Positions 17,349-25,807 of a stretch of DNA of 64,000 nt are shown here, piece after piece. Every line of letters starts with the position of its first letter. Position 1 is the stretch's first letter. The position numbers and the translations under genes were made by a program. The notes below the pieces were generated by a model. It was not told where the DNA came from. It saw only the letters and a list, made by a program, of their open reading frames with translations, and ran no database searches. Source of the DNA: Sediminispirochaeta bajacaliforniensis DSM 16054 (GTDB lineage: Bacteria; Spirochaetota; Spirochaetia; DSM-16054; Sediminispirochaetaceae); contig NZ_KB899407.1 of assembly GCF_000378205.1 (NCBI RefSeq), positions 186,001 to 250,000 on the forward strand, read 5' to 3'.

Positions 17349-18157
17349 TGAGTGATAATGAAGAAAAAGGGGCTCCGTCAACGGAGCCCCTGTCTGTGGT
17401 AAATTTCGAGGATGTCTCTTTTGGCTACGGTGAGGATCGTGTTCTTGAATCGGTCTCCTTTGAAATCCTTCGGGGAGACTTTGTCGCACTCATCGGGCCG
17501 AACGGCGGCGGAAAAACCACCATTCTCAAACTTATACTCGGACTCCTCATTCCCGATGAAGGTCGGATACGGCTGTTCGATTCTCCTTCGGAGGAAGCCC
17601 GGAAACGGGTGGGCTATGTTCCCCAGTACACGCTCTTTGATCCGCTTTTCCCTGCGACGGTGGAGGATGTGGTTCTGATGGGACGGCTGGGAGCAAAAAG
17701 CAGGCTCGGTTTCTTTCGCCGGGAAGATCGCTGCATTGCTGCCTCCGCCCTAAAAACGGTTGGGCTTGAGGGACTCGAGAAACGCCCCTTTCCGGCCCTT
17801 TCCGGAGGTCAGCGCCAACGGGTACTCATTGCCCGTGCCCTGGCAAGCCAGGCAGATCTTTTGATCCTCGATGAGCCAACCAGCAATGTAGACAGGACGG
17901 CGGAAAAGGAAATTTACGCCCTTCTGGGTTCATTGAAGGGAGAGAAAACCATACTCCTGGTAAGCCATGACACCGCCGTCGTTTCCAATCTGGCTGATAC
18001 CATCCTTTGCATAAACAGGACCCTTGCCAGACATCCTGGCTGCGAACTAACGGGAGAAGACCTTGGAAAACTCTACGGTGACGATATGAAGCTGGTATTA
18101 CACGATATACACAATGAAGCCCCCGCCGCTTCGGCAAAGGAGGATTCACCGTGTTGA
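17348..18157 (+). CDS. znuC: ZnuC-like metal ABC transporter ATP-binding protein
   Basis: 269 residues; the ATG shares its A with the znuA stop. Walker A GPNGGGKTT, signature LSGGQRQR, Walker B LLILDEPT, switch His in LLVSHD. Length and motifs fit ZnuC. It powers import through the single permease ZnuB, presumably as a homodimer. The last 7 bases overlap the GTG start of znuB. Confidence 0.9.
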   Translation: MSDNEEKGAPSTEPLSVVNFEDVSFGYGEDRVLESVSFEILRGDFVALIGPNGGGKTTILKLILGLLIPDEGRIRLFDSPSEEARKRVGYVPQYTLFDPLFPATVEDVVLMGRLGAKSRLGFFRREDRCIAASALKTVGLEGLEKRPFPALSGGQRQRVLIARALASQADLLILDEPTSNVDRTAEKEIYALLGSLKGEKTILLVSHDTAVVSNLADTILCINRTLARHPGCELTGEDLGKLYGDDMKLVLHDIHNEAPAASAKEDSPC

Positions 18158-18999
18158 ATTTCTTCGGCCAGTTTTTTCACGACCTTGTTACCTTTCCTTT
18201 CTTGTTGAACGCCCTCCTTGCCTGTCTCTTTCTTGCGCCGGCTGCAGGGATCATCGGTACCTACGTCACCGTGGAGAGGATCAATTCCATGGCAGGAGCC
18301 GTAGCCCATTCGGTGCTCGCAGGACTGGGAGCCGCACGTTTTCTCCAGGTGAGCTTCGGCTGGAGCTATCCGACACCGCTCCAGGGCGCGGCTGTGGCGG
18401 CAGTCATCGTCGCTCTGATCATAGGAGGCATCACGGGACGGGGCAGGGAGCGAACGGAAACGGTTCTGGCCGCAATCTGGGCCATCGGCATGGCAATCGG
18501 TATCTTTTTCATCGCCGCAACCCCTGGTTACTCTCAGGATCTCATGAGCTATCTCTTCGGAAATATTCTGATGATCAGGAAAAGCGACACCATGCTCCTC
18601 CTGGTCATGGATCTTGTACTGATTCTGGTGATTCTATTTCGCTATAAGGAGATATTCGCCGTTACCTTCGACGGTGAGTTTGCGGCGCTGCGGGGAGTAA
18701 AGGTGCGCAGGATCTATTATCTGATGCTTCTGCTTACCAGCCTTACCATCGTGCTGGCCGTTCAGCTCGTGGGTATTGTCATGGTTATAGCACTTTTGAC
18801 CCTTCCGGCTGCCACTGCAGGACTCTTTTCCCATAACCTTTGGAAGATGATGATCTTTGCGTCGCTGTTGAGTTTTCTCTACACGGGAGGGGGACTTGCC
18901 ATCAGCTACTCGGCGGACAAACCGGCAGGTGCCACCATCATCCTTTTCGCCGCAGCGGTCTATCTGGGGACAATGCTGATCAAGCGGAAAATACGGTAA
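18151..18999 (+). CDS. znuB: ZnuB-like metal ABC transporter permease
   Basis: 282 residues from GTG 18151 (TTG at 18154 also possible), overlapping znuC. Eight or so membrane segments; the family motif NSMAGAVAHSVLAGLG is near residue 50. Unlike the two Tro permeases it has no soluble tail, ending KRKIR. Only one permease gene is present, as in znuABC, so it should act as a homodimer. cbiL follows after 69 bases on the same strand. Confidence 0.9.
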   Translation: MLNFFGQFFHDLVTFPFLLNALLACLFLAPAAGIIGTYVTVERINSMAGAVAHSVLAGLGAARFLQVSFGWSYPTPLQGAAVAAVIVALIIGGITGRGRERTETVLAAIWAIGMAIGIFFIAATPGYSQDLMSYLFGNILMIRKSDTMLLLVMDLVLILVILFRYKEIFAVTFDGEFAALRGVKVRRIYYLMLLLTSLTIVLAVQLVGIVMVIALLTLPAATAGLFSHNLWKMMIFASLLSFLYTGGGLAISYSADKPAGATIILFAAAVYLGTMLIKRKIR

Positions 19000-19068
19000 C
19001 GCTTCCCGATGGCGACGATTTCGCAATGTATCTTGACCCGGCCCTGCCGACAGGCATAGTATCGCCCC

Positions 19069-19806
19069 ATGGCAGAAAAGAAGAGCCTGCACACAAGAGC
19101 AACAGCGAAATTAATCGGCATTGGTGTCGGACCGGGAGATCCCAGCCTTTTAACCCTTGCTGCGGCCCAGGCCGTCAAGGAAGCGGACATCGTCTTCACA
19201 CCGGTTTCAAGATTTTCAAAAGCATCCCTGGCGGCCTCCATCGCTGCTGGTACGGGAATAGACGAAAGCAAGATTCAAAAGATCACCTTTCCCATGGCGA
19301 AAGATACCGAAACCCTGCAGAAAGCCTGGAGTCAGGCGGCCGCCCCGGTTATCAAGGCCCTCGACAGCGGGCTTCGGGCGGTATTCCTCACCCTGGGAGA
19401 CCCATCGGTCTACAGCACCTGGATCTATCTTCGCCGAGAGGTCGAGGCGCAACAACCGAACGCCGGCATTGCGGTAATCCCCGGCATCATGGCGGCAAAT
19501 GCTGCAGCAGCCCGCCTGGGGCTGCCCCTGGTCGAAGGGAAAGAGCGGCTTGCGCTCCTCCCGCTGCCTGAGAACCTCGATGAACTCGATGCCTACCTCC
19601 CCCTTGCGGACTGTATCGTCGTATACAAAATCGGCTCACGTCTGGAGGAGTTGGCCCGGTGGGTTAGCGAAAGGGGCTTGGCTGAGCAGGCCCATCTTGT
19701 CGTAGGTGTTGGCCTGGAGCGGGAAGCAGCAGGGCGCCTTATCGACCTGGCAGAGAAGGAGCAAGGCTACCTTTCGGTGGCTCTCATCCGAAGCAGGCGG
19801 AAGTAA
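19069..19806 (+). CDS. cbiL: Cobalt-precorrin-2 C20-methyltransferase
   Basis: 245 residues with the tetrapyrrole methylase fold: GIGVGPGDPSLLTLAA at the start binds SAM, LTLGDPSVYSTW is the C20-methyltransferase form of the second motif, and VIPGIMAANAAAA the third. It adds the C20 methyl group early in the anaerobic corrin ring pathway. It is separate from the main cbi operon, pointing towards it and placed 69 bases behind the metal importer znuA-C-B. It is convergent with the nitrilase gene (8 bases between the stops). Confidence 0.88.
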   Translation: MAEKKSLHTRATAKLIGIGVGPGDPSLLTLAAAQAVKEADIVFTPVSRFSKASLAASIAAGTGIDESKIQKITFPMAKDTETLQKAWSQAAAPVIKALDSGLRAVFLTLGDPSVYSTWIYLRREVEAQQPNAGIAVIPGIMAANAAAARLGLPLVEGKERLALLPLPENLDELDAYLPLADCIVVYKIGSRLEELARWVSERGLAEQAHLVVGVGLEREAAGRLIDLAEKEQGYLSVALIRSRRK

Positions 19807-19814
19807 AAACGCGA

Positions 19815-20660
19815 TTAGTAGAGTTCCGGCCGGCGAAGGGAAGGAAACCAGCGGTCTCCCATGGCCGGGTTTTTCGTGTTTTCCTGCTGCCGAAGATGTT
19901 TTACAAGGGAGAGGTCGATATCTGCACAGAGCAAGGCCTGTCGGCCGGAAAAATCTTCGGCCACAACCTGTCCTTTTGGATCGATGATGAGCGCGCCGCC
20001 GCCGAAGTGCCCTCCGCAAAGGTTGCAGGAAGCGACATAGAGGCCGTTATCATAGGCCCGGGCCGGGAGATATCGAAGCCAAAGCTCCCGGCGCCTTTGG
20101 ACGGAAAGAGGAGAGGCAAAGGGGGCTAAGATCAGAGCCGCCCCTCTAAGACTTTGGACCAGGGCAATCTCGGGCAGATGTGTCTCGATGCACAGCTGGA
20201 TGCCGACCGTGGGCCCTGCCGAGCCCCCGACACCAATCATCCCGCCGATGTCGAAAAGGCCTATCTCATTGCCCGCCTCAAACCATTCCTGCTCCAAAGT
20301 GCCCAGATGACTTTTTCGGTACAATCCAATCTCAGAAGCCCCGGGCAGCGCCACGGCCTGGGAAACAATGGGTTTGCCACCTGACTCACCGGCCTCGATA
20401 AAACCACAAAAGATTGTCAGCCCGTAGCGATCGGCCAGAGGCAGAAGAATGGATGATACCGCCTCCGGATAGAGGGCAAATTCCCGGGCCTTGGGGCCGC
20501 TATAGGAAGTGAGGGCTGCCTCGGGAAAACAGATCAGCATGGCCCCCGCTTCGGCCGCCTGCTCGCACAAGTGCCCTACCATCGCGGCGTTGTGCCGAAG
20601 ATCTCCGGGCCTTGCTTCCATGACGGCAAGGCCGATGCGCAGTTTATCCACCCCAGCCAT
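19815..20660 (-). CDS. Nitrilase-family carbon-nitrogen hydrolase
   Basis: 281 residues. The Glu-Lys-Cys triad of the family is visible: FPEAALTSY (Glu), YRKSHLG (Lys), IQLCIETHLPE (Cys). The sequence around the Cys suggests an amidase or N-carbamoylase branch rather than a true nitrilase. It is the last gene of the riboswitch-led cobalamin operon, 5 bases after the cysteine-rich small protein. It may work on an amide linked to corrinoid metabolism or ammonia supply for the CbiA/CbiP amidations; that is speculation from position. The start is uncertain: GTG at 20651 is an alternative. Confidence 0.82.
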   Translation of the reverse strand: MAGVDKLRIGLAVMEARPGDLRHNAAMVGHLCEQAAEAGAMLICFPEAALTSYSGPKAREFALYPEAVSSILLPLADRYGLTIFCGFIEAGESGGKPIVSQAVALPGASEIGLYRKSHLGTLEQEWFEAGNEIGLFDIGGMIGVGGSAGPTVGIQLCIETHLPEIALVQSLRGAALILAPFASPLSVQRRRELWLRYLPARAYDNGLYVASCNLCGGHFGGGALIIDPKGQVVAEDFSGRQALLCADIDLSLVKHLRQQENTKNPAMGDRWFPSLRRPELY

Positions 20661-20665
20661 GAAAC

Positions 20666-20935
20666 CTATTTCTTCTTCCCACCAGGGGAAGCTTTTCGCC
20701 GTTTGAGTTCGGCAATGATGAGATCGTAGTTTTCAGGAATGTGCGGCCTGATGCAGCCGGTACAATCCTTGACCCCGTCGGCAGTTAAGCGATAATCCCC
20801 TCCGCAATCGGGAAATTGATAGAGAGGACAGAAGCAGAAAAGACAGTTCATCTCTTCGATCCCCCGGTGGCAGGGATAATAGCGACAGTCGCGGTTTTCA
20901 AAGAATTTGTGGCTATAGGGTCGTTTATCCTTCAT
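20666..20935 (-). CDS. Cysteine-rich small domain protein
   Basis: 89 residues with nine cysteines and several conserved aromatic residues: NRDCRYYPCH, NCLFCFCPLY, DCGG, DCTGC. This is the pattern of the 'cysteine-rich small domain' family (PF04071), which is often found inside anaerobic cobalamin gene clusters. It probably binds metal or an Fe-S cluster; no reaction is known. The gene overlaps the end of the cbiG-cbiH fusion by 11 bases. Confidence 0.8.
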   Translation of the reverse strand: MKDKRPYSHKFFENRDCRYYPCHRGIEEMNCLFCFCPLYQFPDCGGDYRLTADGVKDCTGCIRPHIPENYDLIIAELKRRKASPGGKKK

Positions 20936-22580
20936 GTGACTCCTCGATTTTGTACCCCCTGGGGGTGATAAACCATCGCCCCTGCCGATAGGAACTGCTG
21001 TTGCCGATTACCACAACCGAGGACATGCCGATATCAGGATCATCGGCATCGATGCTTCCAAGGCTCTCAAGACGGACCGATTGGCCCTCGCGCAGGGCGT
21101 TTGTCACCACCGCAGCCGGAGTATCCAGAGACCGACGAGCGCGAAAGAACTCCAAAGCCTTTTCCAGCAAGGCCTTTCTGCTTCGGCTTTTCGGATTATA
21201 TAGCACGGTGATGAAATCTCCCTCGGCGGCAAGGCGCAGCCGTTTCTCGATCAGGGAAGCCTCGGTCAGCAGATCGCTTAGGGAGATGACCGCAAAGTCG
21301 TGCATCAGCGGCGCACCAAGCAAGGCAGCGGCAGAAGAAGCAGCGGTGACTCCGGGAAGGATGCGCAGATCAAAGCACTCTCCCGCATCGGTCCCGGCCA
21401 ACTCCAGGATCAACCCCGCCATACCGTAGATACCGGCATCCCCGGTGGAAACAACAGCAACACGTCTCCCCGTTCGGGCAAGATCGATGGCAGCGACGGC
21501 CCGATCCTTCTCTTTCCGCATCCCCGAAGCAACGGTCTCCTTTCCCTCAATGAGCTCCCCCAGAAATTGGAGATAGCGATTGTAACCGACCACAACCTCA
21601 CACGCTTCGATGGCCCGAATCGCCGCAAGGGTCATATGCTCCGGCGATCCCGGTCCGATCCCGACCACGTACAACACGCCTTTTGTATGATGCTGTTTGC
21701 GGTGGGGGGGCAGCCCTTCGACCTCGTCTCCCGCATGCTCCCCGGCCCTCCCTTCATCCACACTATTGATCGCTTCGGCCACTTGCGGCAAATCGACCGA
21801 AGCAGCCGAAGCGGCCAGCTCGTCGGAAATGGAAAGAGGGCCTATCCGCTCCCGGACAATCGCAACCGTCACCCCGTCGCGGCGATACAGGGGCGCAATT
21901 ATAGAACCTTGTCTGGCAGTAAGCAGGGCGCAGGGCTCTGCCACGGCGGGAATGCCGATGTGCCGGGAGGCGGCACTGGGGAGAAAGGCGCCGGAGAAGC
22001 GGCTGATCTCCCGGGCACTCACCCGGGTAAGGGGAATGTCGAGGTCGGCAAGAGCCTCGAAGAGGCCTGGTTCCAGGCATTTCTTACCGATGGTGGCTGC
22101 AATTCTGACATCCGATAGAGAAAGGCCGGCCTCCATAAGGGCGGTGGTAACGGCCTCCTTCACGGCGGATGCAAGGATGTCCTTACGGGCCCCAATACCA
22201 AGCACAATCGAGCGCCGGGCCTCGGTGGCGGTACTCACAACGGGGCGACAGCCCAGGATACGGGAGACCTCCCAACAGAGCCGGTTTGCTCCACCCTCGT
22301 GTCCGGAAAGGAGGCTCACCGCATTGCGGCAGCCATTATCGACAACCACCACCGCAGGATCGTGATACTTATCCCGGAGAAAAGCGGAAATCATCCTGAC
22401 GGCGATTCCCACCGCAGAGAAAAAAATAAGTCCATCGCAGAGGACAAAGAGCCGTGCACTCTCTTCTGCGAGACTGCCCGGTCGGCTGCAATCGACAACA
22501 GACAGATTGGGCATCTGCCCGGTAAGCTGGCCTGCGGCGTTCTTCCCTGCTTCATTTATACAGAGAGCAGCCAGTTTCAC
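20925..22580 (-). CDS. cbiGH: CbiG-CbiH fusion: cobalt-precorrin-5A hydrolase / C17-methyltransferase
   Basis: 551 residues, two enzymes in one chain. Residues 1-275 are CbiG: FFSAVGIAVRMI, the LLSGHEGGAN motif and the C-terminal domain starting GIGARKD. After a linker (about 275-300, ending HHTKG) residues 300-551 are CbiH: VGIGPGSPEHMTL, VSTGDAGIYGMAG, LPGVTAASSAAALLGAP, and LYNPKSRSR. CbiH contracts the ring and methylates C17; CbiG opens the lactone and removes acetaldehyde. These steps are consecutive, which makes fusion sensible. The gene overlaps cbiF by 4 bases. Confidence 0.92.
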   Translation of the reverse strand: MKLAALCINEAGKNAAGQLTGQMPNLSVVDCSRPGSLAEESARLFVLCDGLIFFSAVGIAVRMISAFLRDKYHDPAVVVVDNGCRNAVSLLSGHEGGANRLCWEVSRILGCRPVVSTATEARRSIVLGIGARKDILASAVKEAVTTALMEAGLSLSDVRIAATIGKKCLEPGLFEALADLDIPLTRVSAREISRFSGAFLPSAASRHIGIPAVAEPCALLTARQGSIIAPLYRRDGVTVAIVRERIGPLSISDELAASAASVDLPQVAEAINSVDEGRAGEHAGDEVEGLPPHRKQHHTKGVLYVVGIGPGSPEHMTLAAIRAIEACEVVVGYNRYLQFLGELIEGKETVASGMRKEKDRAVAAIDLARTGRRVAVVSTGDAGIYGMAGLILELAGTDAGECFDLRILPGVTAASSAAALLGAPLMHDFAVISLSDLLTEASLIEKRLRLAAEGDFITVLYNPKSRSRKALLEKALEFFRARRSLDTPAAVVTNALREGQSVRLESLGSIDADDPDIGMSSVVVIGNSSSYRQGRWFITPRGYKIEESHEG

Positions 22581-23353
22581 GCTCCACCTCCTGCGTTTTC
22601 CCGACTACTTCGAAACCCGTGAGAGAAATTCGCATCGTAGAGCTTGGAGGCCTCGAAGGTACCGGGGTTCAGAACATCGCCGACAAGGATGATGGCCTGC
22701 CTGTCGATTCCCGCCTTTTGCATAAGCCCGGCAAGGGTGGAAATGGTTCCCTCGATGATCCGCTGGTCCGGCCAGCTTGCCCGGTAAACCGCTGCAGCAG
22801 GGGTGTCGGTACCGTAGAAGGGAGCAATCTCCTCCATTGCTTCTTTTACCATGGAGGCACTGAGAAAGAGCACCAGGGTGCTTTGTGACCGGGCAAGGGC
22901 CCGGAGCCTCTGGGCTTCGGGCACAGGGGTACGTCCCTGCCGTCTGGAAAGAATCACCGTCTGGCTTATCCCAGGAAGGGTCAGCTCCCGGCCCAGGGCA
23001 GCCGCCGATGCGGAAAAAGAACTGACACCGGGGACAAGCTCCCAGGGAATCTGTTCGGCTCGGCAGAAGCAAATCTGCTCGCCGATGGCACCGTAGAGAG
23101 AGGGGTCTCCGGTATGGAGCCGGGCGATACTCCCATTGTGGTCGGCTCCCTTCTTGAAAACGGCACATATGGCATCGAGATCCATGGAACTGGTGTCGTA
23201 TATCTCTGCCTCGGGCAGCGCCCAGTCAAGCAGTTTGGGATTCACCAGAGAACCGGCATACATGACAATCTCGGCTTCTTCGATAAGCCGACGCCCCCGG
23301 AGGGTGATGAGTTCGGGATCCCCGGGTCCCGCACCGATGAAATAAACCTTCAC
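22577..23353 (-). CDS. cbiF: Cobalt-precorrin-4 C11-methyltransferase
   Basis: 258 residues from GTG 23353 (overlaps the cbiE stop by 4 bases). Tetrapyrrole methylase motifs: FIGAGPGDPELITLRG, LHTGDPSLYGAIGEQ, VPGVSSFSASAAALG, and the late VYRASWPD stretch. Length and motifs fit CbiF/CobM, which methylates C11 of the contracted ring. It is in the middle of the overlapping cbiA-C-D-E-F-GH series. Confidence 0.92.
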   Translation of the reverse strand: MKVYFIGAGPGDPELITLRGRRLIEEAEIVMYAGSLVNPKLLDWALPEAEIYDTSSMDLDAICAVFKKGADHNGSIARLHTGDPSLYGAIGEQICFCRAEQIPWELVPGVSSFSASAAALGRELTLPGISQTVILSRRQGRTPVPEAQRLRALARSQSTLVLFLSASMVKEAMEEIAPFYGTDTPAAAVYRASWPDQRIIEGTISTLAGLMQKAGIDRQAIILVGDVLNPGTFEASKLYDANFSHGFRSSRENAGGGA

Positions 23354-24024
23354 ACTGACTCCTTTTCCATCCTGGGTATGATAACCGTACACAGCCGCCC
23401 ACCTTCCTGAACGGCATCCAGGCGACAATAGACGATCGACTCCCCCTCTTCGCCGATGTCCCGACAAAACCACGCCTTGTATCCGCTATAACCTGGATCT
23501 TCCGCAATAATCCTCTCGGCAAGATCCCGGCCGCCGCAAGGACCTGCGGTAAGGACGACAAATCCACTCATCCCCGAAGGGGGATGGGAAACGAATCTGC
23601 GGACAAAGGATGCGATATCCTCGCCTCCGCTGCCGTGGAGGGATACCAGTTCCAGTTCCTGCCAGGGGATGCCGATCTTTGCACAGGCCACCTGAAAGGC
23701 GCTTAGGCCGGGAACGATGCGAAGCTCCCACTGAGGGTAGCGGGAACGGACCAGGGGAAGCAGGCTATGAAAACCGGGGTCCCCGGATACCAGGATACCG
23801 ATCTCGTCTTCCCCCTCCAGGCGCAGGCGCTCTATCTCATTCAGCCCTGAATAGATGCCCCTTCCTCCCTCCGAAGAGAGATCGATAAAAGGGATTGAGG
23901 GAGGGATAAAGCGGAGGGCATGGCTCCGAAATCCGGCAAAAGCCGTGCACCTTTTTATGGTTTCACGGGCCTGATCGAGGGTGTAGCGCCCATCTCCGGG
24001 CCCTGTTCCGATGATATGGATCAT
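23350..24024 (-). CDS. cbiE: Cobalt-precorrin-7 C5-methyltransferase
   Basis: 224 residues from ATG 24024, which overlaps the cbiD stop (ATGA) and has GGAAGG 9 bases upstream; ATG 24033 is an alternative. Motifs IIGTGPGDGRYTLDQA, LVSGDPGFHSLL, and VPGLSAFQVACAKIGIPW fit the CbiE/CobL N-terminal methylase. The length is that of CbiE alone: the CbiT domain that does C15 methylation and decarboxylation is absent here and is not seen elsewhere in the window. Confidence 0.88.
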   Translation of the reverse strand: MIHIIGTGPGDGRYTLDQARETIKRCTAFAGFRSHALRFIPPSIPFIDLSSEGGRGIYSGLNEIERLRLEGEDEIGILVSGDPGFHSLLPLVRSRYPQWELRIVPGLSAFQVACAKIGIPWQELELVSLHGSGGEDIASFVRRFVSHPPSGMSGFVVLTAGPCGGRDLAERIIAEDPGYSGYKAWFCRDIGEEGESIVYCRLDAVQEGGRLCTVIIPRMEKESV

Positions 24025-25160
24025 TTCAGCCATCCTTCCACCCGCTCCTTCGGCCAGGAGCCCAGGGCATTGCCTTTCAAATCGAGAAGCACGACGCCGA
24101 TCGCACAACGCCTCTCCACCAGTTTCTCCGTCCGCTCGGCAGCCCGGCGGGCAATAGCGTTCCAAATTTCATCGAGGCCCCAGTCGTGTATCAAGGCAAC
24201 CGCCTCTTCGGCAAGGTTCAGCGACAGAAGCCTGCGGACCATCTCGGCCGAGGCACCGGCGGCGCCTGCATAGGCGGCGATCACCTCGAGCCTGGCATCC
24301 CCGCTGCTCCAGTGCGTGTTGAACATGGCAACGGCGATCTTTGTTAGCTTTCCGATATGGCCGACCAGAAGAAGTTCCTTTGCCCCATGGTCGGCCCCGC
24401 GGAGCAGGGCATGGCCCACATGATCCCCCACGGTAACCACCCGGTCCAACGCGATGCCCCTGGAAGAGAGAAAGGCCTCACCCACATAGCCTGGGGTAAT
24501 AATCAAACGGCTCATCCCGCTTTTCAGATAACTGTGGATCACCCGGTTGATGGATGCCTTGTAGGCCTCCTCCGACTTGGGTTCGACCACCCCCTTGGTT
24601 CCGATAATCGAGATCCCGCCCAGGATACCGATCCGGGGATTCCAGGTCTTTCCGGCCAGGGCAGCCCCTTCGGGAACGAAGATTTCGACCTGACAGCCCC
24701 TCCCTTCTGGCAGTAAGGGTAAAAGCTCCTCTCGTATCATCTTCCGGGGAACCGGATTAATGGCCGCCTCTCCCACCTTGCCGGCAAGCCCCGGTCGGGT
24801 AATGCGCCCGACCCCTTCTGCGCCGTCGATTTCGACCCCGTTCCCTTCTTTTAGGCGAACCCTGGCACCGATCAGTATGCCGTCGGTGATGTCGGGATCA
24901 TCCCCCGAATCCTTGCGCACCAGAGCCTCGGCCCCTATTCCGTCGGAAGTCGCCCCTATGTGCTCTATGGGAACAAGAATCTGCCTGCCGCTGTAGCGCC
25001 TGTGACCCTTCGGAAGGGTGATTTCGACCCGTTTATCCGCAAAGGTGCCGAGGAGAAATTCAAGGGCGGCCCTGGCCGCTGCCTGAGCGCAGCTGCCGGT
25101 GGTGATCCCCAGACGCATGCCCGAGACCTTCCCCAGCTCCTGATCGTACCACTGTGCCAT
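24021..25160 (-). CDS. cbiD: Cobalt-precorrin-5B C1-methyltransferase
   Basis: 379 residues, the usual length. The N-terminal family motif LGITTGSCAQAAA is clear, followed by GGISIIGTKGVVEP and the GHIGKLTKIAVAMFNTHW stretch of CbiD proteins. It methylates C1 in the anaerobic route and is not related to the other methylases of the pathway. It starts 2 bases before the cbiC stop and overlaps cbiE by 4 bases. Confidence 0.92.
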   Translation of the reverse strand: MAQWYDQELGKVSGMRLGITTGSCAQAAARAALEFLLGTFADKRVEITLPKGHRRYSGRQILVPIEHIGATSDGIGAEALVRKDSGDDPDITDGILIGARVRLKEGNGVEIDGAEGVGRITRPGLAGKVGEAAINPVPRKMIREELLPLLPEGRGCQVEIFVPEGAALAGKTWNPRIGILGGISIIGTKGVVEPKSEEAYKASINRVIHSYLKSGMSRLIITPGYVGEAFLSSRGIALDRVVTVGDHVGHALLRGADHGAKELLLVGHIGKLTKIAVAMFNTHWSSGDARLEVIAAYAGAAGASAEMVRRLLSLNLAEEAVALIHDWGLDEIWNAIARRAAERTEKLVERRCAIGVVLLDLKGNALGSWPKERVEGWLK

Positions 25161-25162
25161 GC

Positions 25163-25807
25163 TCAGCCCCTCTGTTCCGCCCTTTGTTCGGCAAGAAAAA
25201 GCAATCCGTTCACGATGGCCGCGGCAATGGGACTTCCGCCTCGTTCGCTCAGGTTGGTAATGCAGGGATAACCGGAATCGTAAAGGGCCTGTTTCGACTC
25301 AAGGGCCCCGACAAAGCCCACCGGAATACCGACCACAAGCGCCGGTTTCACCCGGCCCGATTCTATCATCGAAAGGAGCGCAAAAAGGGCGGTTGGCGCA
25401 TTGCCGATGGCAACCACGGCCCCGTTCAAAAGAGAGCACTCTGCCGCCTGCCGCATTCCCAGGGCCGACCGGGTCTCTCCGCTCTGCCTGGCCCCATCAA
25501 TCACCTCGGTATCGTTGAGAAAACAGTGTACACGGCATCCCAGTTTCTCTGCCAAAGCAGCACGAATTCCCGTCCGCACCATCTCCACATCGGTGACAAT
25601 GGGGCAGCCCGAAGATATCGCCTCTATTCCCCGCTTCACGGAAAGCTTAGGCACATAACAGCTCTTTCCAAACTCAACATCGCCGGTGGTATGGGCAATA
25701 CGGATCACGATCTCCGTCACATCATCGCCTGCGGAAAAATCCCCAAGCCTGCTCCTGATGATGCGGAAACTCTCTTCGGTAATCACCTTTCCTCTGCTAC
25801 TGTTCAT
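25163..25807 (-). CDS. cbiC: Cobalt-precorrin-8X methylmutase
   Basis: 214 residues from ATG 25807 with GGAG 8 bases upstream. Family motifs include VIRIAHTTGDVEFGKS (with the catalytic His), GCPIVTDVEMVRTGI, and AVVAIGNAPTALF. It moves the C11 methyl group to C12 to give cobyrinate. The start overlaps the end of cbiA by 11 bases. Confidence 0.93.
   Translation of the reverse strand: MNSSRGKVITEESFRIIRSRLGDFSAGDDVTEIVIRIAHTTGDVEFGKSCYVPKLSVKRGIEAISSGCPIVTDVEMVRTGIRAALAEKLGCRVHCFLNDTEVIDGARQSGETRSALGMRQAAECSLLNGAVVAIGNAPTALFALLSMIESGRVKPALVVGIPVGFVGALESKQALYDSGYPCITNLSERGGSPIAAAIVNGLLFLAEQRAEQRG

Noticed and set aside
21300-22365. Two long plus-strand frames opposite the cbiG-cbiH fusion
   Set aside because: No recognisable protein and no ribosome site; the minus strand encodes clear CbiG and CbiH motifs.
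23350-24165. CbiE-CbiT fusion
   Set aside because: The length after the real start (224 residues) leaves no room for CbiT and no CbiT motif is seen.
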